Assembly (NCBI RefSeq): GCF_014207705.1
Contig: NZ_JACHIU010000001.1
Span: forward strand, 4,456,501 to 4,520,500
Source: Sphaerisporangium rubeum
GTDB lineage: Bacteria; Actinomycetota; Actinomycetes; Streptosporangiales; Streptosporangiaceae
Reading direction: 5' to 3'
DNA: 64,000 nt
Shown here: in pieces, positions 50,928 to 59,838 of the stretch
Layout: every line of letters begins with the position of its first letter
Position numbering within the stretch: position 1 is the stretch's first letter
The notes under the pieces: model-generated
What the model was told of the DNA's origin: nothing
The model's input: the letters and a program-made list of their open reading frames with translations, nothing else
Database searches by the model: none
Program-made: the position numbers and the translations under genes

Positions 50928-51437
50928 ATGCGCACAGGAATCCTGCTGGGAGTCACAGATCTGGCCGGAACGCCAGAATCAGCATCAACGGCACGTGACT
51001 TCGTACGACTGAAGCTCGGCGAGAACCACCCGGCCCTGGACGACGTGACACTTCTTGTATCCGAGCTTGTCACCAATTCGGTGCTCCACTCGAACTCGAA
51101 GAACGGCGGAAAGATCACCCTCGCCATCGCCGACTGCCACGACCTCATCCACGTCGACGTCACCGACGCCGGCGGCCCGGCAACCCCCGAGGTCCACCAG
51201 GACGATCTCTCCGAGGGCGGCCGCGGCCTCCTGCTGGTGAAAGCGCTCTCGCACAAATGGGCCGTCCACGACGACCCCGCCGGACGAACAGTGTGGTTCC
51301 AGGTGAAGTACAACCGCGGCAAGACCCAACCCCCTCCGGCCCATGACCCAGCCGACCGGAGCGCCGCCTCTGACACCACCGACGAACCCGGAACCACTGA
51401 CACGGAGGTGGTGAGGCGTGCGGCGGCGACGGCGTGA
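50928..51437 (+). CDS. Anti-sigma-factor-type ATP-binding protein (HATPase_c_2)
   Basis: A 169-residue GHKL ATP-binding protein of the RsbW/SpoIIAB-like type. The N-box is VSELVTNSVLHS (about residues 44-55), the G1 box is DVTDAGGPA and the G2 box GGRGLLLVKAL. It ends in a disordered Pro/Thr/Asp-rich tail. Members of this group stand beside XRE/DUF397 pairs in streptomycetes, including the whiJ locus. AAAGG lies 6 bases before ATG 50928. Target sigma factor or partner is unknown. Confidence 0.88.
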   Translation: MRTGILLGVTDLAGTPESASTARDFVRLKLGENHPALDDVTLLVSELVTNSVLHSNSKNGGKITLAIADCHDLIHVDVTDAGGPATPEVHQDDLSEGGRGLLLVKALSHKWAVHDDPAGRTVWFQVKYNRGKTQPPPAHDPADRSAASDTTDEPGTTDTEVVRRAAATA

Positions 51438-51522
51438 CGGACAAGCCCAAGGCGGTGGTAGATGCCGGAAGCACCGGCCGACCTGATCACGAGTTTGCCG
51501 CACACTCACAGTGTCCATGCGA

Positions 51523-51534
51523 TAACTTTGCGTC
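51523..51534 (+). promoter_or_regulatory. Leaderless-type -10 element of the Rpn-like gene
   Basis: TAACTT at 51523-51528 lies 6 bases before ATG 51535, with no ribosome site between them. Confidence 0.4.
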
Positions 51535-52473
51535 ATGCCCGCTGCTACGCACGAGGCACTGCACAGGATCTTCCAACGCGACGCCGGCCTGCTGCCTCGC
51601 GTCCTTAGGAAGGAACTGTCCATGCCCCTGCCCGACACGGTCAAGGTCGAGATCATGAATGTCGACCTCACCGACCTCACCCCCGTCCCCCGCTGGGTCG
51701 ACACCCTGCTCAAACTCCACCTCCCCGACCGCCAGGTCATCGCCGCCATCGAGGCACAAACCAATAGATCAGAGGAAAAACGCCGCCGCTGGGCCCGCTA
51801 CCTGGCCCACCTCCACGACACCCACCAGTGCGACGTCCTGCTCATCGTCACCTGCCCCACCGCCGCCACCGCCCGCTGGGCCCGCCAACCCTATGTAGTG
51901 GGCCTCCCCCAATGGCACACCCTGACCGTCCGCCCCCTCGTCCTCGGCCCCGACAACATCCCCATCATCACCGACGTCCCCCAAGCCATCGAGGACATCA
52001 ACTTCACCGTCATGTCCGCGGTTGTACACGCCAAGTCACCCAGCGTGGATGCGATACTGAACACACTGTCCCAAGCACTTCACCACATCGACAAAGGAGA
52101 AGCCGCCGAACTGGCCGAGTTCACCGAATCCGGCCTCGGCGAAGGCCAAGCACGCGACCTCTGGAGGACACTCATGGCCACACAGACCTACACCTACGTC
52201 TCCGAACTCCGCGCCAAGGGCCGGGAAGAAGGACGCGTAGAGGGCCGGGAAGAGGGCCGGGAAGAGGGGCGGACCGAGGGCCGGGAGGAGGGGCGGACCG
52301 AGGGCCTGATCGAAGGGGAGGCCAAGTCCATCCTGTTGATGCTGGAGGTACGTGGGCTCGCCGTCACCGACGAACAGCGGCGGCGCATCACATCCTGCAC
52401 GGATACCGATCAGCTCGAAGGATGGGTCCGGCGTGCTGTCACTGCCGCCGGCACGGAGGATCTGTTCGGCTGA
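51535..52473 (+). CDS. Rpn-family (PD-(D/E)XK) nuclease-like protein
   Basis: A 312-residue protein of the recombination-promoting nuclease/putative transposase family. The nuclease-fold core is PVPRWVDTLLKLHLPD (candidate catalytic Asp near 50) and VIAAIEAQTNRSEEKRRRWA (E-x-Q near 73), then YLAHLHDTHQCDVLLIVTC. Residues ~228-262 are a charged repeat of R-E-E-G and R-T-E-G units, the usual EG-rich tail of this family, and a short C-terminal domain follows. Characterised relatives nick or cut DNA and raise RecA-independent recombination. Whether this one is active is unknown. The livF relic lies just downstream. Confidence 0.78.
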   Translation: MPAATHEALHRIFQRDAGLLPRVLRKELSMPLPDTVKVEIMNVDLTDLTPVPRWVDTLLKLHLPDRQVIAAIEAQTNRSEEKRRRWARYLAHLHDTHQCDVLLIVTCPTAATARWARQPYVVGLPQWHTLTVRPLVLGPDNIPIITDVPQAIEDINFTVMSAVVHAKSPSVDAILNTLSQALHHIDKGEAAELAEFTESGLGEGQARDLWRTLMATQTYTYVSELRAKGREEGRVEGREEGREEGRTEGREEGRTEGLIEGEAKSILLMLEVRGLAVTDEQRRRITSCTDTDQLEGWVRRAVTAAGTEDLFG

Positions 52474-52503
52474 AGCCTGGTCGCCAAGGCGCCTCGTGCG
52501 GGT

Positions 52504-52616
52504 CTCGGAAGGCTCGTCCAGGAGCCGGGGGCTGCTCATTGGGGCCGGGTGGATGGCGAGCAGCGGCTGTTCGCCGCATGACATGGTGTCACCGGCCTGG
52601 TTGAACGGCGGGGATC
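52504..52616 (-). pseudogene. Relic of a livF-type ABC ATPase gene
   Basis: Read on the minus strand, this segment encodes NQAGDTMSCGEQ, then LLAIHPAPMSSPRLLDEPSE. It aligns with NQAGGTMSGGEQ, MVAIGRALMSKPKVLLLDEP of LivF at 56156-56872. The nucleotide match over the signature (52570-52606) has 3 differences in 37 bases. The ABC signature glycine is changed to Cys and a few residues near Walker B are missing. No start, Walker A or C-terminus remains. It is a decayed fragment in the same orientation as livF, 3.6 kb away. Confidence 0.75.
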
Positions 52617-52664
52617 AACGCGTAGCCTTTTCTCGACACGCACCTCGTCTGAGAAGTGGGCTCG

Positions 52665-55600
52665 ATGCGCGACGCCTCTGCTGCCTCCCGACGAATCGCC
52701 GGGATCGAACCGGTGCCCAGCAGACCCGCTGCCCCGCATGTGGACCGGCCGGAAGGTGGCGGGGGTTCGCTGGCCGTTCAGGTTCTCGGTCCGCTACGGG
52801 TGTGGCGTGACGGTGTCGAGGTCGATACCGGGCCGCGGCAGCAGGCCTATCTGCTGGCGGTGCTGTTGATGCGTGCCGGGCGGCCGGTGAGTTCTTCCGA
52901 GCTCATCGATCTCGTGTGGGGCGACGCGATGCCGGCGTCGGCGTTGAACCTTGTTCAGAAGTATGTCGGGGCGTTGCGACGGCTGCTGGAACCGGATCTG
53001 CCGGCGCGGGCTTCCGGGACCTACCTCCATCGGCGTAACAACGGTTACCAGTTCGACGACAGCGGGGTCGCGCTCGACCTGACCGAGTTTCGCCGGCTGC
53101 TCGGGCTCGCGCGTGCCGCGCGGGACGCTGAGCGGTTCGAGGAGGGGGCCGAGGCGTACAAGGAGGCGCTGGCGCGGTGGCGGGGGGCCGCGGGGGACGG
53201 GCTGACTCTCAGTGCGGCGGCCACTCCTTTGTTCGCCTCCGTCAACCGTGAACTGCTCGACGCCTGTGTCGAGGCCGCTCGGTTCACCGTGCCTCGTGGT
53301 CACGCGGAGAGCATTCTGCAGCCGCTGCGCCTCGCCGCGTGGCTCGCGCCGTTCGACGAGACCGTTCAGGCGACGCTCATGACCACTCTGGCCGCTTCGG
53401 GGCAACGTGCGGAAGCCTTGTCGGTGTTCGACACAGTGCGGGCACGGCTGGCGGACGAGTTGGGGATCGATCCGGGGCCTGCGCTTCGTGCGGCGCACCG
53501 GCATGTTCTTCAGCAGGCCTCGGACGAGCCGGCATCGCGTGTCCCCGTCGTGGGTTCGCGGGTCGCGCCGGGATCGGGGGACGGCGCGCACGCCGCCGGC
53601 GGAGCGCGCGAGCTCTCCGGCAGGCGGGCCGACCGTCTCGTGGGACGGCAGGAGGAGCTAGCCGTGCTCCGCGATGCCGTCGGCCCGGCCGGCTCGTCCC
53701 GAGCGCGGATCATCATCGTCGAGGGTCCGCCAGGTGTGGGTAAGAGCCGGTTGCTCGCCGAGGTCACCGACGAGGTGGCCGCGAACGGCGGCCTCACGGT
53801 CTGGGGTCGATGCCATGACGGCGAAGGCGCGCCGTCGATGTGGCCCTGGGTCCAGATCGCCGAGGCCGTGATCGCGGCGCTGCCGGAGGATCGGCAGGCG
53901 CAGTGGACCGCGGAGCTCGGTGATCTGCTGCATCCGGCACGGGATGCCGAGGTTCTGGCCCGGCCGGACGCCGGCGCGCGATTTCGTCTGTACGGCAACG
54001 TCGTCGCGCTGTTCGGCGCGGCCGCCGCGCGCCGGCCCTTGGTGGTGGTCGTCGACGACCTTCACTGGGCCGACCCTGCTTCGCTTCAGCTGTTCGCGCT
54101 CCTCGCCGAGTCGCTTCCGGAGCAGAGCACGTTGATGGGCTCCTTGCGCGGCCATGCGCCGGCGCCGAGCCTTCATGTGCGGCGCATGCTGGCGGCGGTC
54201 GCGCGCCAGGACCATCACCGGCGCGTCGCTCTTGGTCCTCTCGGCCCGTCGGATGTCGCCGAGCTGGTCCGCCAGGAGACCGGACGGTCGCCGAGTCCCG
54301 GCGTCGCGCGGAGCATCCAGGCCCGCACCGAAGGCAACCCTCTGTTCGTGCGCGAGCTCGCGCGGTTACTCGCCGAGGAGAATCATCTGTCCGACCAGGT
54401 GGCGGCCCGGGCCGCCATCCCGGCCACGGTCCGCGACATCGTCCGCGACCGGATGGATGCTCTCGGCGACGAGGACCGCCGGCTCATCGAGATCGCGGCC
54501 CTGATGGGCCGTGACATCGACACCCGGCTGCTGGCGCGCGCGTCCGGCATCGACGTGTCGCAGTGCCTCACCCGCCTGGAGGCCCTGGAAGCGCTCGGCC
54601 TGGTGGAGGTGAGCTCCGGCTCCCCCGGGGACTGGCGGTTCGTGCACGATCTGGTCCGCGAGTCGGTAGCCCGCTCGGCGTCCAGGTCGGACGCGAGCCG
54701 CTTCCATCTGCGGATCGCGGACGCGCTCGCGCAGGCCCGGGAACCGGCGGAGCGTCACAGTGAGGCACTGGCCCACCACCTGTGCTCGGCGGGCCCGCTC
54801 GCCGAGCCGGAGCAGACGGCACAGGCGCTCGTCGCCGCGGCACGCATCGCGGCGCGGCGATCGGCCTACGAGGCCGCGGAGAAGCACCTCGGCAGCGCGG
54901 CCCGGGTCGCACGCGGCGCCGGACTGCTCGAACTCGAGCTGACCGCGCTCACCGCGCTGACCGCCGTCGCGGGGGTCCATGCCGGCTTCGTCGGCGCCAC
55001 GATGGACCATCTGGACCGCGCCGAGGAGGTCGCGCGGTCGCTCGGCCGGGAACGGGAGGCGACCGGCTTCCTCTTCTCCCGGTTTCTGGCGCACGCTCAA
55101 GGCATCCGGCTCGACGACGCCGGACACCTCGCGCGGCGATTACTGGATCATGGTCAGCGCTCATCGGACCCTGTCGTCAAGGCGTCCGGCCACCACGCGT
55201 GGGGAGTCCACCAGTGGAGTTCCGGCAACGTCGGTGAGGCGTACCGGAACCTGAGCAGGTCCGACGCGCTCATCCGCGCCGAGCGGGACGCCGAGCCGCT
55301 GAGACACCGGCTGCAGATGATGACCCCGGTCATGCTGGCGCTGAACACCGCGCTGCACGGCGAGCTGGTCGCCGCGCGCCACCTTTTCGACGTGGTCGAG
55401 ATCGACGCCGACGGCGATCCCTACGCCATCAGCATCTGGGGCTCGTTCGCGGTCACCGCGGCGGCCGTCGCGGGAGACTTCGCCTGGGCTCTGCGGGTGG
55501 CCGAGAAGGCGATCGACGCCGATCCGGACTTCTCGTTCACGTTCTCCGGCAGTTATCCGCGGCTCGCGCGGCACTGGGCGACGGCCATGTCCGGCGGTGA

Positions 55601-55997
55601 CCCGGTGGCCTCGGCCACGGAGATGGAGCGCGTCATCGAGACGACACTGGTCGACCCGCCTCGATCGAACCTGGCCACCTGGTACGCGCTTCTCGCCGAG
55701 GTCCGGCTTCGCGCCGGCGACGTCCCCGCCGCCATGACGGCGTTGGACAGGGCCGAGACGTTCATCGACACGTACGGCGAACGGTACGCGGAGGGCCTGG
55801 TCGTCCTCATCCGCGCGCAGGCGCTCCGCGCCGCAGGTGATGTCTCGTCCGCCGAGCGCGCCGCACGCCGAGCGCTCACTCTTTCGCAGGAGCGCGGAGC
55901 CCTGCTCTTCGCGCCGCGCGCCGACGGCTTTCTCGCCGAGCTTGCCTGCGGTGACAATGACGACGCTCTGGGCCTGCACGCGGATCACGGCCAGTAG
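52665..55997 (+). CDS. AfsR/SARP-like regulator (wHTH, BTAD, ATPase, TPR)
   Basis: A 1110-residue regulator. An OmpR-type winged helix with SARP features is at about 36-130 (LAVQVLGPLRVWRDGVEV, SSELIDLVWGDAMPASALNL). A bacterial transcriptional activation domain follows to about 280 (ADELGIDPGPALRAAHRHVL). An NTPase has Walker A EGPPGVGKSRL near 354 and Walker B LVVVVDDLHWADP. TPR-like helices fill the last ~450 residues. AfsR-type proteins activate specialised-metabolism or developmental genes. No biosynthetic cluster is in the window. ATG 52665 has GAGAAG 8 bases upstream; GTG 52656 is possible. Confidence 0.88.
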   Translation: MRDASAASRRIAGIEPVPSRPAAPHVDRPEGGGGSLAVQVLGPLRVWRDGVEVDTGPRQQAYLLAVLLMRAGRPVSSSELIDLVWGDAMPASALNLVQKYVGALRRLLEPDLPARASGTYLHRRNNGYQFDDSGVALDLTEFRRLLGLARAARDAERFEEGAEAYKEALARWRGAAGDGLTLSAAATPLFASVNRELLDACVEAARFTVPRGHAESILQPLRLAAWLAPFDETVQATLMTTLAASGQRAEALSVFDTVRARLADELGIDPGPALRAAHRHVLQQASDEPASRVPVVGSRVAPGSGDGAHAAGGARELSGRRADRLVGRQEELAVLRDAVGPAGSSRARIIIVEGPPGVGKSRLLAEVTDEVAANGGLTVWGRCHDGEGAPSMWPWVQIAEAVIAALPEDRQAQWTAELGDLLHPARDAEVLARPDAGARFRLYGNVVALFGAAAARRPLVVVVDDLHWADPASLQLFALLAESLPEQSTLMGSLRGHAPAPSLHVRRMLAAVARQDHHRRVALGPLGPSDVAELVRQETGRSPSPGVARSIQARTEGNPLFVRELARLLAEENHLSDQVAARAAIPATVRDIVRDRMDALGDEDRRLIEIAALMGRDIDTRLLARASGIDVSQCLTRLEALEALGLVEVSSGSPGDWRFVHDLVRESVARSASRSDASRFHLRIADALAQAREPAERHSEALAHHLCSAGPLAEPEQTAQALVAAARIAARRSAYEAAEKHLGSAARVARGAGLLELELTALTALTAVAGVHAGFVGATMDHLDRAEEVARSLGREREATGFLFSRFLAHAQGIRLDDAGHLARRLLDHGQRSSDPVVKASGHHAWGVHQWSSGNVGEAYRNLSRSDALIRAERDAEPLRHRLQMMTPVMLALNTALHGELVAARHLFDVVEIDADGDPYAISIWGSFAVTAAAVAGDFAWALRVAEKAIDADPDFSFTFSGSYPRLARHWATAMSGGDPVASATEMERVIETTLVDPPRSNLATWYALLAEVRLRAGDVPAAMTALDRAETFIDTYGERYAEGLVVLIRAQALRAAGDVSSAERAARRALTLSQERGALLFAPRADGFLAELACGDNDDALGLHADHGQ

Positions 55998-56018
55998 CGC
56001 CACGAGTGCGAACGAACC

Positions 56019-56049
56019 GGCCCGGCCGGGGTCGCGTCCCGGCCGGGCC
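56019..56049 (+). terminator. Terminator downstream of the AfsR-like gene
   Basis: A perfect 12-base inverted repeat (56019-56030 with 56038-56049, loop GTCGCGT) lies 21 bases after the stop codon. Confidence 0.75.
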
Positions 56050-56155
56050 AGAGCGTGCCGTCACCTGGCCGGAGGTCGAATCCGGCCGGGTGGTGGCACG
56101 TTCGACCGCTTGACGGGGTCGGGGTCCCGGTAGGCGGTCGATATGTTGGATGCCG

Positions 56156-56872
56156 TCAGTGCGCGCCTAGTTCGCCGCCGAGGTAGGCCTCGCGGACCTG
56201 GGGGTCGTTGAGGAGGTCGGCGGCGGGTGCGGACTTGACGACTCGGCCGGTTTCGAGGACGTAGGCGCGGTGGGCCAGTTGGAGGGCCTGTTGTGCGTTC
56301 TGCTCGACCAGCAGGACCGTGGTGCCTCGGTTGTTGATCTCCTTGATGATCGAGAAGATCTGCGCGACGAGCATGGGGGCCAGGCCCATGGACGGCTCGT
56401 CCAGGAGCAGGACCTTCGGCTTGCTCATCAGGGCCCGGCCGATGGCGACCATCTGCTGTTCGCCGCCTGACATGGTGCCGCCGGCCTGGTTGCGGCGTTC
56501 GGCGAGGCGGGGGAACAGCTCGAAGACCTCGTCGAGGTCCTTGGTGAGGTCGCCGGTGCGGGTGTAGGCACCCATCAGCAGGTTCTCTGTGACGGTCATG
56601 CCGGGGAACACGCCGCGGCCCTCGGGGGACTGGCCGATGCCGGCCAGGACCCGTTTGTGGCCAGGCATCTTGCTGATGTCCTGGCCGTCGAAGACGACGC
56701 TGCCGGAGGTCAGGGGACGCAGACCCGAGATGGTCTTCAGGGTCGTGGTCTTGCCTGCGCCGTTGGCGCCGATGAGCGTGACGATCTCGCCCTCGTCGAC
56801 GTGCAGGGACACGCCTTTGATGGCCTCGATCTTGCCGTAGTGGACGCGGATGTCACTGATTTCAAGAAGCAT
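56156..56872 (-). CDS. livF: Branched-chain amino-acid ABC transporter, ATPase LivF
   Basis: A 238-residue ABC ATPase of the importer for leucine, isoleucine and valine or related compounds. Walker A GANGAGKTT (about 35-43), the LivF-specific GIGQSPEGRGVFPGMTV, signature MSGGEQQMVAIGRALM and Walker B VLLLDEPSMGLAP are intact. Its start lies 11 bases inside the end of livG. It is the last gene of the livKHMGF operon. A short decayed copy of its central part lies at 52504-52616. Confidence 0.96.
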   Translation of the reverse strand: MLLEISDIRVHYGKIEAIKGVSLHVDEGEIVTLIGANGAGKTTTLKTISGLRPLTSGSVVFDGQDISKMPGHKRVLAGIGQSPEGRGVFPGMTVTENLLMGAYTRTGDLTKDLDEVFELFPRLAERRNQAGGTMSGGEQQMVAIGRALMSKPKVLLLDEPSMGLAPMLVAQIFSIIKEINNRGTTVLLVEQNAQQALQLAHRAYVLETGRVVKSAPAADLLNDPQVREAYLGGELGAH

Positions 56873-57644
56873 CGGCGGGAGCCCCCAGATACGCCTCGAT
56901 GACCCGCGGGTCGTTCTGCACCTCGGCGGGAAGGCCGTCGGCGATCTTCTGGCCGAAGTCGAGCACGGCGATACGGTCGCTGATGCCCATGACCAGCGCC
57001 ATGTCGTGCTCGATCAGCAGCACCGTGCGTCCGGCGTCCCTGATCTTGCGGATGAGGCCCTGCAGGGCTTCCTTCTCCGCGGGGTTCATACCCGCGGCGG
57101 GCTCGTCGAGCAGCAGCAGCTTCGGCTTGGTGGCGAGCGCGCGAGCGATCTCCAGCCGGCGCTGGTCACCGTACGGGAGGTTCTTGGCGGTCTCCTCCCA
57201 GCGGTTGCCGATGCCGACGAAGTCGAGCAGCTCGCGGGCCAGGGCCCGGCCGTCGCGTTCCTCGTGGCGGTGCCACGGCAGGCCGAGCGCCGCGCTGAAC
57301 ATGCCGGCGCGGTGGTGCGCGTCGGCGCCGACCATGACGTTCTCCAGGGCCGACATGTTGTGGAACAGCCGGATGTTCTGGAACGTGCGGGCCACGCCGC
57401 GTTTGGTGACCTTGTAGCGCTTCATGCCGTCGATGCGCTCACCGTCGAACACGACCTGGCCGGACGTCGGACGATACACGCCGGTGACCACGTTGAACAC
57501 CGTGGTCTTGCCTGCGCCGTTCGGCCCGATCAGCGCGAAGATCTCGCCTTCGTTGACGGTCAGCTCGACCTCGCGCAGCGCGACGACACCGCCGAACTGC
57601 ATCTTGACCTTCTCCAGCCGCAGAAGCGCGCGCGGGTCGCTCAT
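56862..57644 (-). CDS. livG: Branched-chain amino-acid ABC transporter, ATPase LivG
   Basis: A 260-residue partner ATPase of LivF. Walker A GPNGAGKTT (about 38-46), the LivG motif GVARTFQNIRLFHNMSALEN, the degenerate signature LPYGDQRRLEIARAL and Walker B LLLLDEPAAGMNP are visible. The signature LPYGDQ in place of LSGGQ is normal for LivG. The ATG overlaps the livM stop (ATGA) and the gene end overlaps livF by 11 bases. Confidence 0.96.
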   Translation of the reverse strand: MSDPRALLRLEKVKMQFGGVVALREVELTVNEGEIFALIGPNGAGKTTVFNVVTGVYRPTSGQVVFDGERIDGMKRYKVTKRGVARTFQNIRLFHNMSALENVMVGADAHHRAGMFSAALGLPWHRHEERDGRALARELLDFVGIGNRWEETAKNLPYGDQRRLEIARALATKPKLLLLDEPAAGMNPAEKEALQGLIRKIRDAGRTVLLIEHDMALVMGISDRIAVLDFGQKIADGLPAEVQNDPRVIEAYLGAPADAS

Positions 57645-58780
57645 TTCGCCGCTCCTTCCGCCGCGTGGGAATCCGGTCCGGCCACTTCGGCGCCGAGGCT
57701 GCCCATGCCTCCTGTGCCTTCCTCCAGTTCGGCCTTTCTTCGCCGGGACGGCAGCAGGCCCTCCGGCCGGAAGATCATCAGCGCGACCAGTGCGGCCCCG
57801 AACACCATGATGCGGTACTCCGAGAGGCCACGGAAGCGCTCAGGCAGCCAGGCGACGAGGAACGCGCCGAGGATGACGCCGGGGACGTTGCCGGAACCGC
57901 CGAGGACGACCGCCGCGAGGATGGTGGCCGACAGCATGAACATGAAGTCGTTCGGGTTGATCGAGATGGTCTTGCCGGCCCAGACGACCCCCATGGCCCC
58001 GCCGATGGAGGCGCCGATGGCGAACGCGAGGAGCTTGAACTTGAAGGTCGGCACACCCATGACCTCGGCGGCGTCCTCGTCCTCGCGGATCGCGGCCCAG
58101 GCGCGGCCGACGCGGCTCTTCTCCCACCGCTTCACGAAGATGATGATGGCGGTGGCCACCACCACGAGCAGGTAGTAGTAGGGCCGCGGGTCGAGCACCC
58201 CGTAGTGGAAGACGTCCACACCGAAGATGACGACGCCGTCGACGCTCGGCGGGTGCGGGATGCCGGCGATGCCGCGGGGGCCGCCGATGAAGTCGGTGTT
58301 CTCGGCGGTCTGCCGGACGATCTCACCGAAGCCGAGCGTCACGATGGCCAGATAGTCGCCGCGTAGCCGCAGGGTCGGGCCGCCGAGGATCACCCCGGAG
58401 ACGGCCGACAGCAGGACGCCGACGACCATGATCTCCCAGAAGTTCAGCCCGAGCTTGGTGCCGAGCAGCGCCATGGAGTAGCCACCCATGGCGAAGAACG
58501 CGACGTACCCGAGGTCGAGCAGGCCGGCCTGGCCGACGACGACGTTGAGGCCGATCGCCAGCACGATGAACGTGCCGATGGGGAAGAACAGCACGCTGGC
58601 CCAGTCGCTGTACGGCGACATGACGCGGCCGACGGACTCCGCGGGGAGCAGCAGCGCGCCGATGAACACGAGGACGTAGACGGTCCAGCGCTGCCAGCCG
58701 GGAGCACCGGCCCAGCGGTCGCGGACGCCTTCGGTGAACGCGGAGACGGCGTTCCTGCCGTTGGTGATCGTGGAGTTCAT
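57641..58780 (-). CDS. livM: Branched-chain amino-acid ABC transporter, permease LivM
   Basis: A 379-residue membrane subunit with about ten hydrophobic helices. The family pieces are VVVGQAGLLDLGYVAFFAMG near residue 85, GDYLAIVTLGFGEIVR and the docking loop VGRAWAAIREDEDAAEVMGV. The last ~35 residues form a hydrophilic tail. Its ATG overlaps the livH stop by 4 bases. LivH and LivM form the channel. Confidence 0.95.
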   Translation of the reverse strand: MNSTITNGRNAVSAFTEGVRDRWAGAPGWQRWTVYVLVFIGALLLPAESVGRVMSPYSDWASVLFFPIGTFIVLAIGLNVVVGQAGLLDLGYVAFFAMGGYSMALLGTKLGLNFWEIMVVGVLLSAVSGVILGGPTLRLRGDYLAIVTLGFGEIVRQTAENTDFIGGPRGIAGIPHPPSVDGVVIFGVDVFHYGVLDPRPYYYLLVVVATAIIIFVKRWEKSRVGRAWAAIREDEDAAEVMGVPTFKFKLLAFAIGASIGGAMGVVWAGKTISINPNDFMFMLSATILAAVVLGGSGNVPGVILGAFLVAWLPERFRGLSEYRIMVFGAALVALMIFRPEGLLPSRRRKAELEEGTGGMGSLGAEVAGPDSHAAEGAAK

Positions 58781-59745
58781 GCGCGCGCCTGCTGAAGGGA
58801 TTCACCGAGGATGCCGGTGGGCCGGAACATCAGGACAAGGACGAGGACCGAGAACGCGATGACATCCTTCCATCCCGAGCCGAAGATGGCGGCGCCGTAG
58901 TTCTCGATGAGCCCGAGGAAGAGGCCGCCGACCAGGGCTCCGCGTAGGTTGCCGATGCCACCCAGCACGGCGGAGGTGAACGCCTTGATGCCGAGCAGGA
59001 AGCCGATGGAGAACTTGGTGATCTCGAACTGCAATATGAAGAGCGCTCCCGCGAGGCCGGCCATCAGGCCGCCGATGAGGAACGTGATGCGCACGATCTT
59101 GTCGATGTCCACACCCATCAGGACCGCGGTCTCGGGGTCCTGTGAGGTGGCGCGGATGCCACGGCCGATCTTGGTGCGGTTGACCAGCTGGTCGAGCAGG
59201 AGCATCATGCCGATCGCCGCCACGAAGATCAGGATCTGGTCGGCCCTGATCTGTGCCCCGCCGATGGTGAACAGGACGTCCTTGTCCATCAGCCGCGCCA
59301 CACCCATCTGGTTGCGGCCCTGCTGCGGACGGTTGAAGACGTTCGGGATGATCACCAGCGCGAAGAGCTCCTGGAGGAACAGGGAGGCGCCGATGGCGGA
59401 GATGAGGGCCGCGAGGCGCGAGGCGCCTTTCTTGCGCAGCGGACGGTAGGCGATGCGTTCCAGCAGCACCGCCGACCCCGCGGAGGCCGCGCCGCCGGCC
59501 AGGAGCATGAGCAGCAACGCGCCGACGAGCGCGAAGCCGGTCAGCGGCTGGGTGATGCCGAGCGTCATGATGACGAACGCGGACGCCATGGTGCCGATCA
59601 TGAAGATCTCGGAGTGAGCGAAGTTGATCAGTCGCAGCACGCCGTAGACCATCGTGTAGCCCAAGGCGACGAGGCCGTAGATCGATCCCACGATGAGGCC
59701 ATCGATCGTGTACGGCCAGAACGAGCCGAGAAGGTTATCGAACAC
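58777..59745 (-). CDS. livH: Branched-chain amino-acid ABC transporter, permease LivH
   Basis: A 322-residue membrane subunit with about eight helices. Marks of LivH are DGLIVGSIYGLVALGYTMVY at the start, GVLRLINFAHSEIFMIG, and the docking loop GRGIRATSQDPETAVLMGVD. GFLLGIKAFTSAVLGGIGNL lies near the end. GTG 59745 has only a weak GAAAG site. A hairpin in the 93-base gap after livK probably lowers expression of livHMGF relative to the binding protein. Confidence 0.95.
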   Translation of the reverse strand: MFDNLLGSFWPYTIDGLIVGSIYGLVALGYTMVYGVLRLINFAHSEIFMIGTMASAFVIMTLGITQPLTGFALVGALLLMLLAGGAASAGSAVLLERIAYRPLRKKGASRLAALISAIGASLFLQELFALVIIPNVFNRPQQGRNQMGVARLMDKDVLFTIGGAQIRADQILIFVAAIGMMLLLDQLVNRTKIGRGIRATSQDPETAVLMGVDIDKIVRITFLIGGLMAGLAGALFILQFEITKFSIGFLLGIKAFTSAVLGGIGNLRGALVGGLFLGLIENYGAAIFGSGWKDVIAFSVLVLVLMFRPTGILGESLQQARA

Positions 59746-59784
59746 AGGGTTTCGCTTTCAGGGAGCCTTCACGCGACACGGACG

Positions 59785-59815
59785 GGGGCGGGAGCGCACG
59801 CGGCGTTCCCGCCCC
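59785..59815 (-). terminator. Attenuating hairpin between livK and livH
   Basis: A perfect 9-base inverted repeat (59785-59793 with 59807-59815) lies in the intercistronic gap without a T-run. It fits a partial terminator or 3' stabiliser that gives more binding protein than transporter. Confidence 0.5.
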
Positions 59816-59838
59816 TCTTACTACTGCCCGGTGACCCG

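Noticed and set aside
51434-51658. Possible small gene starting in a GTGA overlap with the ATPase stop
   Set aside because: The start overlap is suggestive, but the frame runs 124 bases into the Rpn-like gene, has poor third-position GC in its unique part and matches no family.
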